64,000 nucleotides of DNA from Fereydounia khargensis (Eukaryota > Basidiomycota > Ustilaginomycetes > Urocystidales > Fereydouniaceae), in contig JAOCZO010000023.1 in the NCBI GenBank assembly GCA_026413255.1, positions 103,913 through 167,912 of the forward strand. Direction: 5' to 3'. Of this stretch, positions 30,527 to 41,909 are shown one piece after another (position 1 is the stretch's first letter; each line of letters opens with the position of its first letter). The notes below the pieces were generated by a model. The model saw only the letters and a list, made by a program, of their open reading frames with translations. It was not told the origin of the DNA and searched no databases. Position numbers and translations under genes: made by a program.

Positions 30527-31809
30527 ATGGTGAGTGGCCAAAGGCACCTTCAAGAACAGGGCATGACAATCTGGGCCAGCTACTGATGCTCTCTCCGCAC
30601 ACGTCTCTAGTCCCTGCAATATCTCAACGACTACGAGTCGGCTCCCGGATCTTCCCACAGTGCGCCAATCCTGGCAGTTTGCTGGACTGCGAGTGCCATC
30701 TTCTCAGCAGACAAGGATGGTGTCATCAAGGCGTGGCAACCATCAAAAGGGGCGCCCTACTCTGATCTCGCTCGTCCCCATTCCAATGCCGTTGCCTGCC
30801 TGAGCACGAATGCCTCAAGCACACACGTCCTGTCTAGCAGCATTGATGGTAGCATAGCCCTCTGGGATGCCTCGCTATTCTCCGCGTCAGGGCAAGAGCA
30901 AGAGCAGCAAACTGAATCATTGCCCGATGCCGAGGAGATCATCACCATTCCTTGCCCCGAAGGTGTATTGCTCGCCTCTCACGACAGCGTAGCCGACACA
31001 AAAGCCGGCGTATCACAGGCATGGATCACAGTCCTCCACCCTACCAAGCCACTCTTTGCGTCAGTCGGTGTTGGTGCACGGGTCTCAGTCCATTCCGCTG
31101 AACCTCGCACTTTTGGAAAGCGCATTGCAGTCCTTGACTGCCCAGACAGCTCTGAACCATTCGGCACCGCGCTGGCCTTCAACTCCGATGGTAGCCTTCT
31201 TGCTCTTGCAACTGATGACGGGCAAGTGTTCCTGTACGCTGCAGCAGGAGGGAGCAGCTCATGGCGTATGATCACATCCTATGCGGATCACGCCAGTCCA
31301 GTCCGCGCGCTCAGTTTTGCGCCCAATCACCATCTTCTCGTTGGTGGCGACGACCGTACTATCACTATCCACGACATTCGCGCAGCGGGCCCAGACGCCG
31401 AGCGTCGCGTCGGTGGAACCGTTGCTAGTCTCCAGGGCCATGCGGGCTGGGTCATGGCTGTCCACGCCAGCCCAGTCGGAGAGGGACGTATCATTGCAAG
31501 CAGGTAAGCTTTCTGTGCATCAGACCAGCCTATCTGAACCGCATCTCACTCATCAATCCGCACTACAGCTCGATGGACCATACGATAAAGCTATGGGATC
31601 TGGCAGCAAGCCCCAAGTCTTGCGTCTGCACGTGCACCGAGGCCGGTCAAGTCTGGTGTTTCTCATGGCGACCCTCGCCGCCGGTACAGGACAGCGTGCA
31701 AGACGAGGTCGCGCGTATCACAGCGACACCAGGGCTGGGACAGGGTTCCAAGTTTGTCACAGGAGGACAGGACGGGCGAGTGAGGTGGTACCGCAGTGCA
31801 GGCGTATGA
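30527..31809 (+). CDS. SKI8: Superkiller complex WD40 protein Ski8
   Basis: Ski8 is the WD40 subunit of the Ski2-Ski3-Ski8 complex that feeds mRNA to the cytoplasmic exosome; in some fungi it also acts in meiotic recombination with Spo11. The first exon is just the ATG (30527-30529), cut at once by GTGAGT; exon 2 (30611-31503) begins SLQYLNDYESAPGSSHSAP and exon 3 (31569-31809) starts by completing SSMDHTIKLWDL. The product has 378 residues with about seven WD repeats: DKDGVIKAWQ, SSIDGSIALWDASL, GDDRTITIHDIRA and MDHTIKLWDL are visible, and it ends GGQDGRVRWYRSAGV, the typical Ski8 last strand. Splice joins all keep frame. Confidence 0.88.
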
Positions 31810-31903
31810 AATGGTGAAGGGCCAGATACACCCACACAGCAATCCTAGATCATTCAGACATCAAACGTGACAACTTTTTATGTTGATACTTGCATTGCAT
31901 CCC

Positions 31904-34432
31904 CTAGGCGACTGCACTCTCACTGTCGTCCTCTGCATCCGAAACATCGTCAGGGAACATGGCGCGGCATTCATCGTTCCTACGCAGCCGCCTCGTCCTT
32001 TGGTCGAAGCAGCGAAAGTACTCTCCGAGTCCGCGTAGGCGTAGTAGAGTGTCCACCTCATCGGACATGTCTGACAGAGGCTCAATGTTGACCTCCGCGA
32101 CATACCTGCGCGTTCCATCGGCAACCTGGCTGTGATAGAAGGGCTGGTGCCGTCCTGATCGAGAGCCTCGTCCTGGGAGACGATCGACGCCCATGTTGAG
32201 GATCCAGTCCTCGGGCGCATTACATTCTGTATCCCATCCGAGAATGCAAGCCACGTAGCCGAATCTTCGGTGGCGGAAGAGAGTGCCTACCCGATAGTCG
32301 ACTGCGTCCTCCGCTGATGCAGGACGCCTGTTGACCCTGGGAGGCTCGCGGTCCTTGTTCCTGACGTCGTCAAGCATGGTTCTGAGCATCATCTGCACTT
32401 GTGGATTGCGTACGTACGTACCTCGCCTCTCCTCACGCGAAGAAAAGCTGTCCGACTCGAAACTCGAATCGCTACCAGAGTCGGAGTGGTCCTCTGCTCG
32501 ATTCTGATACCGGCTCACACCGATAAAGTCGCGCCGGATCAAGTCAGCATCCAGTGGGAAGTAACTCTGCACCAAGCCGGCGATCCAGTCTGCGCCACGG
32601 TCACCAAGCTCGCTGCTGAGTCGGATAAAGCCGTTTGCGGCAGCATACATTGCAGCCTGCCGGTCGTGTTCGGACCAATCCCTTGCGCGTGGAAGATGGC
32701 GGTCAGTCCAGTCTCGACGGATCGAGAGCCACTGCTGGAAAGAGACGCCGAGAGTATCAAGGCTCGTTTCCCGCCATCTTCTGGCGAGTGTCCACGCGGA
32801 CAAGTTCTCAGGAACGACATCGCCTGAGCCGTACGTGGCGTGACGCTCTGACTCCATCACCCACCCTCGACTCAACTTGAGGAAGGTTTGGTCGGCGCGC
32901 ATCTCTGAGGACGGACCTGATTCTGACGCGGGATCGCTGTGATCAAGGTCATCGTCATCCCACGCCGCAGGTCCACGCAGCGGGGGCTGCGCTCTTTGTA
33001 CGCTGGCCACAATGTTGCGGCATGCGCGAACGACGATGGTATTGGCGCTTGCTGGGAGCAGGTAGACGTATCCGGTTTCAGGGTTGGCATTTACCAGGTC
33101 CTTGTAGGCAAGCACGGGTGGATTGGCCCGAACGTAATCGATTTCGTCTGAGCGACTGGCAGCAGCTGTGTACTCGGACACGTCAATCCAGAAGCGACTG
33201 TCGCGTTTCGAATATGGGGCAGTTGCCTCCTGTGCTGTGGTGACCTGATGGGCAGCAAGCCATGGCCCTTCGGGAATGACGACAGCAAAGATGCGCATGG
33301 GAAAGTTGCACAGGGATGCACGTAGACCTAGACGATTGGCTATCGCACAGAAAATGGTAGTGAGACTCAATGGCAGCGTCTCGCGATTTGTCTTGAGACA
33401 CATGTGAAGAAAGTCTGCAAAGAAGGATAGTGGTGATGAGACGAATATGTGACCGAGGGTCGGGTGACAGTGGAGCAACTTACGATTGTCCAGGTCTTGG
33501 AAGCGATGACTGCGAGCGCCTTGGAAGCCATTTTCTGCCAGGAATTCGCAGATAAGAAAAGCGAGCGGCCTTGCTCGCTTGACGGGGTCCGGAGACAGGT
33601 CGGACGCTCTTGACTGGATGTAGAGGTCGCAAGCCGCTGCAAGAAGGTCAAGCTGGTGCTGAATCTTATAAAATTCTCCTCCGCGGAACATGGAAAGATG
33701 ACAGACTGCCTTTTCGACCTGGTAAGGATCTGCGACAGTCTGGACCTGAGGGTCGTAGAGCTTGAAGGCCTCCATGGCCTCGCTGCGCTGAATGTGCTCA
33801 AGGAGTTCGCGTGCATGGTGGAGAAGGACAAGGTGATGTGAGGCAGAACGCATGGTTGTCGGTTGATGAAAGTCGTATGCACTAATGCGATAGTAATGCT
33901 GGTCGATGCCGCTGGTTTGCGACTCGATAACGGCGTTGAGGATGTCCTTGGCGTCTGCTCCAAAGCAGTTGAGGAGCTTTTGTGCGGCGGGGATGCGGGA
34001 GTGTGTGGCTTCGACCTGTGAGTAGAGTAGCTCAAGCACCTTTCCATCGAGACGAATGCGTTCTGAAAAGAGGCGGTGGTAGTTTGGCGTTGCATCTGCA
34101 GTCATATGGCTTTCGTGGTATGCTTGAAACAGGCGGAATGGGGATGGCTGGTCGTCAGTGACTTGGGCGAGTCGTCTGGACTCTCGTGCCCAGGCCTCGA
34201 TAGAAGCTGCATGGTAGTTGCGGCGAGCTTGTGCTGCGCCTCGCTCTAGCTCCTTTTTGGGATTCCCGGTCGTCCAGCGAAGAAGGTATGCATCTTTCCA
34301 AAAGCGTGGACTCGTGGCGAGGCTGTGGAAAAGACGGTTGACACGAGAAACTTGGGCGAGAGAGCGTGAATCGAGATGAGAGAAGATGTCGTTGAGAACA
34401 TCGACGGGTATGTGTCTTCGATCCAGCTCCAT
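31904..34432 (-). CDS. FBXO21-like F-box protein with SirB1-like and YccV-like domains
   Basis: A single-exon gene for 842 residues. Residues about 5-50 form an F-box (IPVDVLNDIFSHLDSRSLAQ and a following RFWKDAYLLRW). The middle, about 260-430, resembles the SirB1/transglutaminase-like domain of FBXO21 (GGEFYKIQHQLDLLAAACDL, PLSLTTIFCAIANRLGLRAS). The carboxy part, about 713-787, is a YccV/HspQ-like hemimethylated-DNA-binding fold (YRVGTLFRHRRFGYVACILG, with YHSQVADGTRRYVAE). This trio of domains is the FBXO21 plan, so it probably is a substrate receptor of an SCF ubiquitin ligase. The tail is acidic. Its 3' end faces SKI8 with a gap of 94 bases. Confidence 0.88.
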   Translation of the reverse strand: MELDRRHIPVDVLNDIFSHLDSRSLAQVSRVNRLFHSLATSPRFWKDAYLLRWTTGNPKKELERGAAQARRNYHAASIEAWARESRRLAQVTDDQPSPFRLFQAYHESHMTADATPNYHRLFSERIRLDGKVLELLYSQVEATHSRIPAAQKLLNCFGADAKDILNAVIESQTSGIDQHYYRISAYDFHQPTTMRSASHHLVLLHHARELLEHIQRSEAMEAFKLYDPQVQTVADPYQVEKAVCHLSMFRGGEFYKIQHQLDLLAAACDLYIQSRASDLSPDPVKRARPLAFLICEFLAENGFQGARSHRFQDLDNRKLLHCHPTLGHIFVSSPLSFFADFLHMCLKTNRETLPLSLTTIFCAIANRLGLRASLCNFPMRIFAVVIPEGPWLAAHQVTTAQEATAPYSKRDSRFWIDVSEYTAAASRSDEIDYVRANPPVLAYKDLVNANPETGYVYLLPASANTIVVRACRNIVASVQRAQPPLRGPAAWDDDDLDHSDPASESGPSSEMRADQTFLKLSRGWVMESERHATYGSGDVVPENLSAWTLARRWRETSLDTLGVSFQQWLSIRRDWTDRHLPRARDWSEHDRQAAMYAAANGFIRLSSELGDRGADWIAGLVQSYFPLDADLIRRDFIGVSRYQNRAEDHSDSGSDSSFESDSFSSREERRGTYVRNPQVQMMLRTMLDDVRNKDREPPRVNRRPASAEDAVDYRVGTLFRHRRFGYVACILGWDTECNAPEDWILNMGVDRLPGRGSRSGRHQPFYHSQVADGTRRYVAEVNIEPLSDMSDEVDTLLRLRGLGEYFRCFDQRTRRLRRNDECRAMFPDDVSDAEDDSESAVA

Positions 34433-34667
34433 TTTGAAGGAGTCCGCTTCTCCGTTGAAGGGGAGGGATTGTGATGGTAGTCGTAGTCAGAAGACCCAAG
34501 CAGTCTTGCTTGATTTCGGTAATCCACCACCTCCACATGGCGGGGAATACGGTACTGTGCAGAGTGTGCGTTAGTGAGCGGGCTTAAGCCCGACACAGCG
34601 TCTCGGCCGGGACGCGCTCTCCACGTTCTGAAATTTTTCTGCTGCAGCGAAGAACAAAAAATGGACC

Positions 34668-34698
<31 letters not shown>

Positions 34699-34853
34699 GG
34701 ACGAGGCTGATGCTGCTGTCGTTGTGCTGTTCTGCTTTGCTTCTCGAGTGCGGCGCAGCGGTCTGACACTGACAACGGGGAGGGTCCTAGCTACAGCACG
34801 TCTGGTCCATGACATACTTCTCATCACCACACCAGCACCAGCACTCGTTTATC
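34433..34853. promoter_or_regulatory. Divergent promoter region FBXO21-like/NOB1 with a 28-base poly(dA) tract
   Basis: 421 bases between divergent start codons. A run of 28 A lies at 34668-34695. Long poly(dA:dT) tracts exclude nucleosomes and are common in fungal promoters. Confidence 0.6.
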
Positions 34854-36437
34854 ATGACCGAAGCACAAGCGACAAGCAGTGCTGCCGGCCCATCCAGTGC
34901 GCCCATCGAGAAGCGGAAGGTCGGAGCGCTCATCCTCGACGCCGGTGCGCTCATCTCTCAGACACCACTAGGCGGACTGGCCGACACCTACTGGATGCCA
35001 ACATCTGTGCACAGTGAACTAAAGGACCCCGCCGCCCGTGCCTACCTCGAATCTCTCCAGCTTCGCCAAGACTTTGACCTCTCCCTCATCCAGCCTTCGC
35101 CCGAGGCACTCGCAGCCGTGACTGACTTTGCACGCAAGACCGGTGACTTGGCCGTCCTCAGCAGGCCCGATTTGGAGGTTCTTGCACTCGCATATCAGAA
35201 AGAAACGGAAAAGCATGGCACATGGCGCATCAGGACCGAAGTCGGTGGAAAGACAGGACAGCAGAAGCACGAACTCAAGCGCAAGCAAGAGAAGGCTGCT
35301 GCTGCCGCTGCCGCGCCGGGGCAGGACAAGGAGAACACGGACGCAGAGTTCCAGGAGGCTCCAGAGGCTTCCGTAGAGGCTGTTCAGTCCTCCAAGGATG
35401 CAGACAAGGAGCTTGCTCAGCAGTTGTCCCAGAAGGCGTCGATTCAGCCAAAGCAGCAGGAAGAGCCAACCGCGGCCCAGACCGACGCCAAGCCAGCAAC
35501 CGCCTCGACATCAACAGAACAGAAAGATGCGGCCCAAACAGCCGAGGCAGACGCATACGACGTGGACGACGACAGCGAGGGCGAGTGGATCACCCCGGCC
35601 AACATCCAGTACCACAAGAACCTCTCATTGGGACTTATCGCCGACGAGTCCAAGTTTGTCGCCGCCTCTAGACACAAGAACCAAGGCCAGGCTGTCCTTC
35701 CCGAGGTCGAGGAAGCCGAGCCCGGCTGGGAGACTGTCACGAGCGGCAAGGCGAGCAAGGCACGCTCAGCAGCGGCGGCCGTACCGTCGGGTCGACGAGG
35801 TCTCTCTGCGTCATCCAAGGCCAAGACTCCCTCGCACCTGACTGTGGCGTGCATGACTGGAGACTTTGCGGTGCAGAACGTGTTGCTGCAGATGGGCATT
35901 GCGCTGGTCGGCATCAACGGACAGCGTATCAACAAGGTCAAGTCGTATGTGCTTCGTTGCCACGCATGCGGCAAGCTGTGCAAGGATGTTGAGAAGAAGT
36001 GGTGTCCCTCGTGCGGCAATGCTACGCTCCTGCGTACCTCTGTTTCCGTAGATGCCAAGGACAAGGACGGTATGAAGGTGCATCTCAAGCCCAACTTCCA
36101 GTACCGCAACCGTGGCACTCTGTTCTCCATCCCACTACCCAAGCCCGGTGCAGCTAGCGGTGGCAAGACGGCTGGATCCAACATTATCCTCCGTGAAGAC
36201 CAGCTCGAGTGGCAGCGAGCCATGGCGCGAGAGAAAAACCGCAAGCACAAGGAAGAACGCGCGCGTCTGCGGGCCGCTGAAAAGGGCAAGGACAGCCTCT
36301 CGGTCCGGTACGAAGAAGCCTGGGACACGGGCGACATGTTCCTCTACGGAAACGGCAAGGCGTACGACCGCTCCATGCTACCAGACATTGGTGCCGGTCG
36401 TAAGAACCCGAACGAGCGACGCAAGTTCCGCAAGTAA
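34854..36437 (+). CDS. NOB1: 20S pre-rRNA D-site endonuclease Nob1
   Basis: Nob1 makes the final cut that turns 20S pre-rRNA into 18S rRNA in cytoplasmic pre-40S particles. The product has 527 residues in one exon. The PIN domain lies at about 20-110: LILDAGALI holds the first catalytic Asp, SVHSEL the conserved Glu, and TGDLAVLSRPDLEVLALAYQ the last acids. A Gln/Ala/Glu-rich linker follows. The zinc ribbon is RCHACGKLCKDVEKKWCPSC, with two C-x2-C pairs, then the basic end ...NPNERRKFRK. I chose the ATG at 34854; an in-frame ATG at 34809 would add 15 residues that are not like the family. Confidence 0.93.
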   Translation: MTEAQATSSAAGPSSAPIEKRKVGALILDAGALISQTPLGGLADTYWMPTSVHSELKDPAARAYLESLQLRQDFDLSLIQPSPEALAAVTDFARKTGDLAVLSRPDLEVLALAYQKETEKHGTWRIRTEVGGKTGQQKHELKRKQEKAAAAAAAPGQDKENTDAEFQEAPEASVEAVQSSKDADKELAQQLSQKASIQPKQQEEPTAAQTDAKPATASTSTEQKDAAQTAEADAYDVDDDSEGEWITPANIQYHKNLSLGLIADESKFVAASRHKNQGQAVLPEVEEAEPGWETVTSGKASKARSAAAAVPSGRRGLSASSKAKTPSHLTVACMTGDFAVQNVLLQMGIALVGINGQRINKVKSYVLRCHACGKLCKDVEKKWCPSCGNATLLRTSVSVDAKDKDGMKVHLKPNFQYRNRGTLFSIPLPKPGAASGGKTAGSNIILREDQLEWQRAMAREKNRKHKEERARLRAAEKGKDSLSVRYEEAWDTGDMFLYGNGKAYDRSMLPDIGAGRKNPNERRKFRK

Positions 36438-36525
36438 AAGTATTGTTGTTTTTAAAAACTACTGCGCTGTACTTTGCTGTTCTGTTCTGTAGAATTACAA
36501 CGTGTCTCCCATTCTTTTACATCAG
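36438..36525. terminator. Convergent 3' region NOB1/TIP41
   Basis: 88 bases between converging stop codons. AT-rich around TTTTTAAAAACTACTGCG; it should hold both poly(A) sites. Confidence 0.5.
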
Positions 36526-38240
36526 TCAGTATTTGAGAACAGCTACGTCAACTCTCGCACCAATACCCTCCCACTTGTCCTGATCCTCTTGTAGCTCTGC
36601 GAGAATCTTGGCCTCTTCTTTGCCTGGAGGAGCAGGGGCACGCGCAGGAGAGAGGTCAACGTGTTCCCCTGGCCGCGTACCTGGGAAGCCTGTCACTCTC
36701 GCCGAAGCGAGGTGGGATAGCGAGGTAGGTGCGTTGAGATGCGCGGCTGTGGACAGGTGTGGTGTACGGCCGGTGGCGAGAGATGCAGCCTGTGCCTGGT
36801 ACCGACGGCGAGAGATTGTCTGCAGCGAGTTGGCGACCCAGTTCGGGTCCGTGAGGGGCGAGAGGTCGTGCGGCTTGTACGGCGGCAAACACTGTTACCC
36901 ATCAACCAACTGTCAGCTTTCGTTCCGTATCTTGGCAGGTCGAATGGGCGAGAGACACTTACAGCTTTGACTTCGGCATATGTCGCCTCAGAGCCACTGC
37001 ACTCGCGGATCAGTCGAGGCCACTTGCTCGCTTGCTGCTCGTCTTGCGCCGTGGCTTGACGCTTGGTGGCAGCACGCGTTGCTCCCAGCGACAAAGTGGA
37101 CAGGTCTGGTCCGCCAGCACCTGTAGCTGGGGTTGAGGATGGAGCGGTATCCTGCGTAAACTCGCAGTAGAGACGTGTGTCAAATACGCGGAACAGCACA
37201 TCGTCGACGCGGAGGAAGAAACGCTGGAGCACTAAGAAGCCCGATGGCATGACACGCTTTTGAAAAGAGAAAAGAAATTGGTGCTTAGCTTGGCTTCCGG
37301 GACGGATGGGATGGAGCGGGAGACTCACCACTTTGACGTTTACCATACTAGAGCCATTATCCGCCAACTCGTCCTCGTAGAGAACAATGTCGTCGTAGAA
37401 GAGAATAGGCTCGCCGCTGCTCGGTCCGAGCCGTTCGACAGGGATGCGATCCTGTGCAGGATCTGTGCCGGGTGCGAACCAGCTTTGCTCGTTCGAGCTT
37501 GTGGTAGTGGCGAGGGTATCTTGAGCCTCTTCAGTGCCATCATTCGGGAGAAGTCTGGGTGGCGCAGTTTGTCCGAGAGCGCCTGCCCATGTGGACGAGT
37601 AGGTCCAGTCGTACTCCTTTGCCGAGGCGATGCCACTCGCAGCAGCAGCCATCGCAACGTCCGGGCCAAAGTTGGACGATGACGACGATGAGGAAGTGGC
37701 GGCAGCGGCAGGGCTAGGGTCGGTGTTATCGGTGTATTCATTCGAGTTCTGCTGAGCCTGAGCTTCGTTTCTTTTCTTTCCCCATTCGTCCGCATACGCC
37801 ACCTTGATAGCCGCCTTGCCCCTCGCGGTAGGCTTGTCGCCCATCTTTGTAGCTCTCCTCGGTTTGTCCGACCGGTCACAATCTACGCCTTCTAGCTTGT
37901 TTTCAGCCTTGACACCGTACACGCTCTGTAGGGCACGCACGGCGTCAAAGCTGAGATGAAAGCCAGACTGGGGGTGAGAGAGGACGAGAGAGTTGTGTGG
38001 GAACGCCATCTCGGGAGGCGGGATACCGAGAAGGTCAGAGAGAGCATCCATCTCAGCTGACGACCCAATGTTGCCCGACGTGACCTGGATCGACCAGCCG
38101 CCGAGTTTGATGCCACGAGTGTTCTGCGACGTCTTGGGCACGCTCCCGGACGAAGTAGTCGTCTTTTCTCCACCGCCAATGCTGGTGTGATGCGTCGTGG
38201 TGGTCGATGGACCAAGCCCTGGGTGCCGTGTTGGCTGCAT
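36526..38240 (-). CDS. TIP41: TIP41-like TOR pathway regulator of PP2A-type phosphatases
   Basis: Tip41/TIPRL binds Tap42 or the catalytic subunits of PP2A, PP4 and PP6 and tunes TOR signalling. Exons 38240-37329, 37256-36963 and 36891-36526 join in phase 0 to 523 residues. Family motifs are GIKLGGWSIQVTSGNIGSSA, EMDALSDLLGIPPPEMAFPH, EYDWTYSSTWAG, ILFYDDIVLYEDELADNG, MPSGFLVLQRFFLRVDDVLF, TRLYCEF and DPNWVANSL. It is longer than yeast or human forms because of low-complexity insertions (Asn/Ser/Ala-rich near 180 and a Ala/Thr-rich piece in exon 2) and a carboxy-terminal extension. The PP4 catalytic subunit, a likely client, is encoded 14 kb away. Confidence 0.9.
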
Positions 38241-38632
38241 TTTGAATAGACTGTGTGAGAACGGTATGGTATGGTGTCAAAAAGGCAAAAGAAGCAACGC
38301 CTCCTCTTTGTAAAAGTCGCTGCGCATGCAAGCTTCACGTTGCTCAAGAAAGGGTCCGCGCTCTCTCTCTTTCTCACACTTGGAAAAGAGGAAAAAAGAG
38401 AAATACAGAAAAAGAGCCAAAACGCGCACTCGTTGTAGCGCGTCCACCTGGCCAATGCGCGCCCCGCCACCACGGACCGCGTTGGTATGGTTACGCCGCA
38501 GCGATTGGTGAGCACAATCCTCAAGCATGTCCGCCTCTGTTGGTGGGTGTGCAAGTAGTTTCATGATAGAGTACAATGATGGCATGGTAATTACATCCAA
38601 TAAACAACGGCCCAACCTCAGCTTTGTTTCTT
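38241..38632. other. Intergenic region TIP41/NOP14
   Basis: 392 bases from the 3' end of NOP14 to the start of TIP41, both on the minus strand. It contains the TIP41 promoter; a purine/pyrimidine-rich part is seen near 38340-38420. No other feature. Confidence 0.5.
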
Positions 38633-41600
38633 TTACTTGCCCGCACGTTTCTTGAGGCGCGCCTTCTCCCTCTCGTGCTGTTTCTGCTCGCTCCGCTCCT
38701 CCTGGATAGTCGACATGATCTTGTCGATCTTCTTCTTGTACTTGTCCGACTCTTCCGCTTCCTCCTTGCGACGCACCTCGGCCAGGAACTCGTTGTCCCG
38801 ACGCAGTTCTCGCACCGCTCCCTTGCGCTCCTTCTTGATGAGTGCGCGCATCTTGGCGATCTCGTTACGCTCCGAGTCTGGATCCAGCGCGCCCTTGCGG
38901 TCCGGGTTGAAGCCCTGCTGGTCAAATTTGGGAACGTACGAGGCAATCGCAACTGCACGGTGCGCCTGCAGACGCAGGTGGCGACGAGAGCCTTTGGACA
39001 GCTTGACCGCCCGCGCCAGTCGGCTCTCGGTACCTTCAACACGCTCCACCAGCGTCTTGGGCATCTTGCTACGCTCAAGTACCGAGAGCAGATCAACATA
39101 TGGTGTCAACAGCTCCACCGTAGCCGTTGAGCCCTTGTACAGCTCGGCAAATTCCTCGACCAGCTCAAGCGCAAGGCCGAGCAGCTGTGCCTTGGTCTCG
39201 CCTTCCTTCTTGGAACTGGAAGGTGCCGATCCTGAGCTCGAAAGAAGCTCCACCAGGTTCACAGGACCAGCTGCAAACTTGACCTTTGCAGACGCAATCG
39301 AAAGCGACTCTGTATGCGACGCAAACACGTCTGGCGTGGGGATGCCGTACGCCTCGGCCTGCTTCTCGAGCTTGGCTTTGCCCTCCGCATCAATCGGAGC
39401 GAGGATCGCAATGCAGCTAAAGAGCAAATTGAGCGCTTCAGGGAAGAGTCGTCGGCTGTCCTTCTCGTGCGATGCAACTAGCGAGCAGAGGAAAAGGCCG
39501 GATGCCATGTCGGAAAGCGAACGGATGCGCGAGTGAGCCAGGTACTGAGCAATCAGAAGCGCCAGCGGCGTCGTGACCGCATGCTGACGATCCGAGGTGG
39601 GCCAGATCGATCCAGCAGCGCGGAGCAGAGTGAGCTCCGGCAAGGACGGCCACGTTCGCGCATCGCTCGAGAGCGCTCCCTTGGCAAGACCTCGAGATAG
39701 GTTCCGCTGCATTAGCGCAAGCTTGGAGACAAAGTGGTGCGCCGCAGCCGTCGGATATGTCTTGGACAAGCTGAAGATGTGCGGCATGAGTGCGTTCACC
39801 ACCGCAAAGTGGATCTTGTTCTCTGCGTCCGTGGCACCTGTCGCGGCCGAGTATAGGGCGTGGTCAAGTAGGACACCAATGAACGCTTGGAGCTTGTGCT
39901 TGTTGTCCTCATCCAGGCTAGCATGGAATAGCGTACGGATTCTCTTGACCACTGTTGGGATGAATTTGGCCTCAATGTTGTGGTCCTCGAGGATGGCGAG
40001 GAACTCTTGGTGCGTCGAGGGGCATGGGAAAGTGAAGGGAAGCTTGCCAACCTCCTCCTTAGTCAATGCCTTGGTAGACTTCTTGCCGCCCTTGACCTTC
40101 TTGATGCCAGAGCCTGAGCTGCTGACAAGGGCCTCCTGACCGCCTTCTTGTTCTTCGTCTTCATCTTCGCCTGGCACGGCCAAGACTTCGACGTCGGCGA
40201 GATCAGCGAAGTCATCCTCTCCGTCGTCGTCCTCATCTTCATCTTCTTCGTCGTCCGAGCCGGCGCCAGAGCCATCCTCATCGCTCTCTGCGTCCTCGTC
40301 CTCGTCATCGTCTTCATCTTCATCGTCTGTGCCGCTCGTTCCTGCAACCTGAAGACCGGATCCAAGGCCATATGCTTCGCCTGCAGTCATGCCGCCAAGG
40401 TCAAAGTCGTCGTCGAGGTCATCGGCTTGGGCGACACGCTTCTTCTTCTTGTCGCCTTTCTTCGCCCGCTTGCGTGAGCCTCCAACTTCGTCGTCATCGC
40501 TTTCGTCCTCGTTGTCGCTGTCTGCGCGCATACGCTTCAAGCGCGCCCTTTCAGCCTTCATAAGTCGCTCAGCCTGTTCGGCGGCAAGCTCAGCCTCGCT
40601 CTTGAGTCGCTCTGTTGGCTTGGCCCTGCGCTCAAAGGCGAGCTCCTTGATCAGGGAGTCGTATGTGTTAGTCGCCACCTTGGGGTTAATCAGAGGTCGC
40701 TTCGTCCCCTGCTGGTCATCATCAACCTCGACCTCCTTCTCCTTGCCCTTGCTCGAACTGGCCTCGGGCTCGGTGGCCTCTGGAGGCGCCTGGCTCATGA
40801 GCAGATCGCGAAGATCACCGAATTCGGAGTCGAGCTGGTGTCGAAGCTCGTCATCTTCATCTCGCATCTTTTGTCGCTCGAGCTTGTGGAGCTTGGACTT
40901 GGCAATGACCTCTCGCATGACTTCGGCCTTGGTCTTCTGGCGATCGGGGTCATCGTCGTTGTCGTCGCCAAAGCCACCGAAATTGTTTCCGTGCAAGTCA
41001 GGGGTATCTGAGGCAGGAGAGGGAGGATCGCAAAAAGAATCGTCAGCTCAAGACTCAAACGCGACTGTGAGTGTCTGGAACAAGAGGTATCCTGTCCTCC
41101 GTGGCCCGCTCTCTGCGACTGTGGAAACCTCAAACCCGCTCGGCTGAAATCAGTAATCTCCAGTGGATATTTTGACCGTCACGCTTGTCGCGCTTGTCAG
41201 CGCTTTTGATTGTGAATTCCGGATCATTTAATCGCCAATAGCAAATCATCATGAAGTGAAAGGAGCCAGAAGCAGGGCTGTCGTAGTCGACGAGGTAGAA
41301 CAGCACATGGGCCACCGACCGGACAGGAAGCATCGTAATAAGAGATAGACAGATGTACTCACCTTCTTCCTCTTCATCGGCAAGTCCAATGTCCGCGAGA
41401 TCATCAAACCCACTGAGACTCTGGCCGTAGTGAGTGAGTCCCTCGTCCTCACCATCGTTTAGATTGTACATGGCGCCTTTGGAAGCTCGTCGCTGCTTCT
41501 CGACAGTGAAACGCTCGAGCATCTTCTCCTCGGGAGTCATGTTGGCGTCATTCTCTCCAAATCGTCGATCGACAAAGGATCCACTCTTGTTCCTAGCCTG

Positions 41601-41909
41601 CCACTCGGGAAGGAGGGTGGCGCGACGTTGGGCGAGACCACTCGCCTTGGCAGCGCCAGGTCGGCCAGTAGCGCCCTTGACCTTCCTACCAAGGACGTCA
41701 TGCTTGAGCTTTGTGACCTTCTCGTCGAATGGGTTGAGAGACGAGACAATGTTGTTGATCTTGTTGCGCCGGGCAGCAGCGGCTTCCTTCTCGTCTAGGC
41801 CACCCTTGCGTGGCTTGCTCTTCTGGGACTGCTGGCGTCGGTCGGTGACCCCAGCCGTGTGGAGCTTGGCCTTGAGCTGCTTCAGCTGCGATCCACCTCC
41901 TTTCGCCAT
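38633..41909 (-). CDS. NOP14: Ribosome biogenesis factor Nop14 (SSU processome)
   Basis: Nop14 is needed for 18S rRNA processing and 40S assembly in the nucleolus. Exon 1 (41909-41363) and exon 2 (41007-38633) join within an acidic run (DEEEED then TPDLHGNNFGGFGDD) to 973 residues. Family marks are NPFDEKVTKLKHDVLGRKVK and GRPGAAKASGLAQRRATLLP near the start, RKTKAE-type sequence VMREVIAKSKLHKLERQ after the join, a long acidic centre of Asp/Glu runs (about 450-520), DHNIEAKFIPTVVKRIRTLF, and the basic carboxy end KGARELRRDNEFLAEVRR-like helix ending KKRAGK. The intron is 355 bases, long for this locus, and stops occur within it in all useful frames. Confidence 0.93.

Noticed and set aside
38633-41147. 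Long plus-strand frames opposite NOP14 (up to 299 codons)
   Set aside because: Antisense shadows of an acidic/lysine-rich coding region; no motifs.
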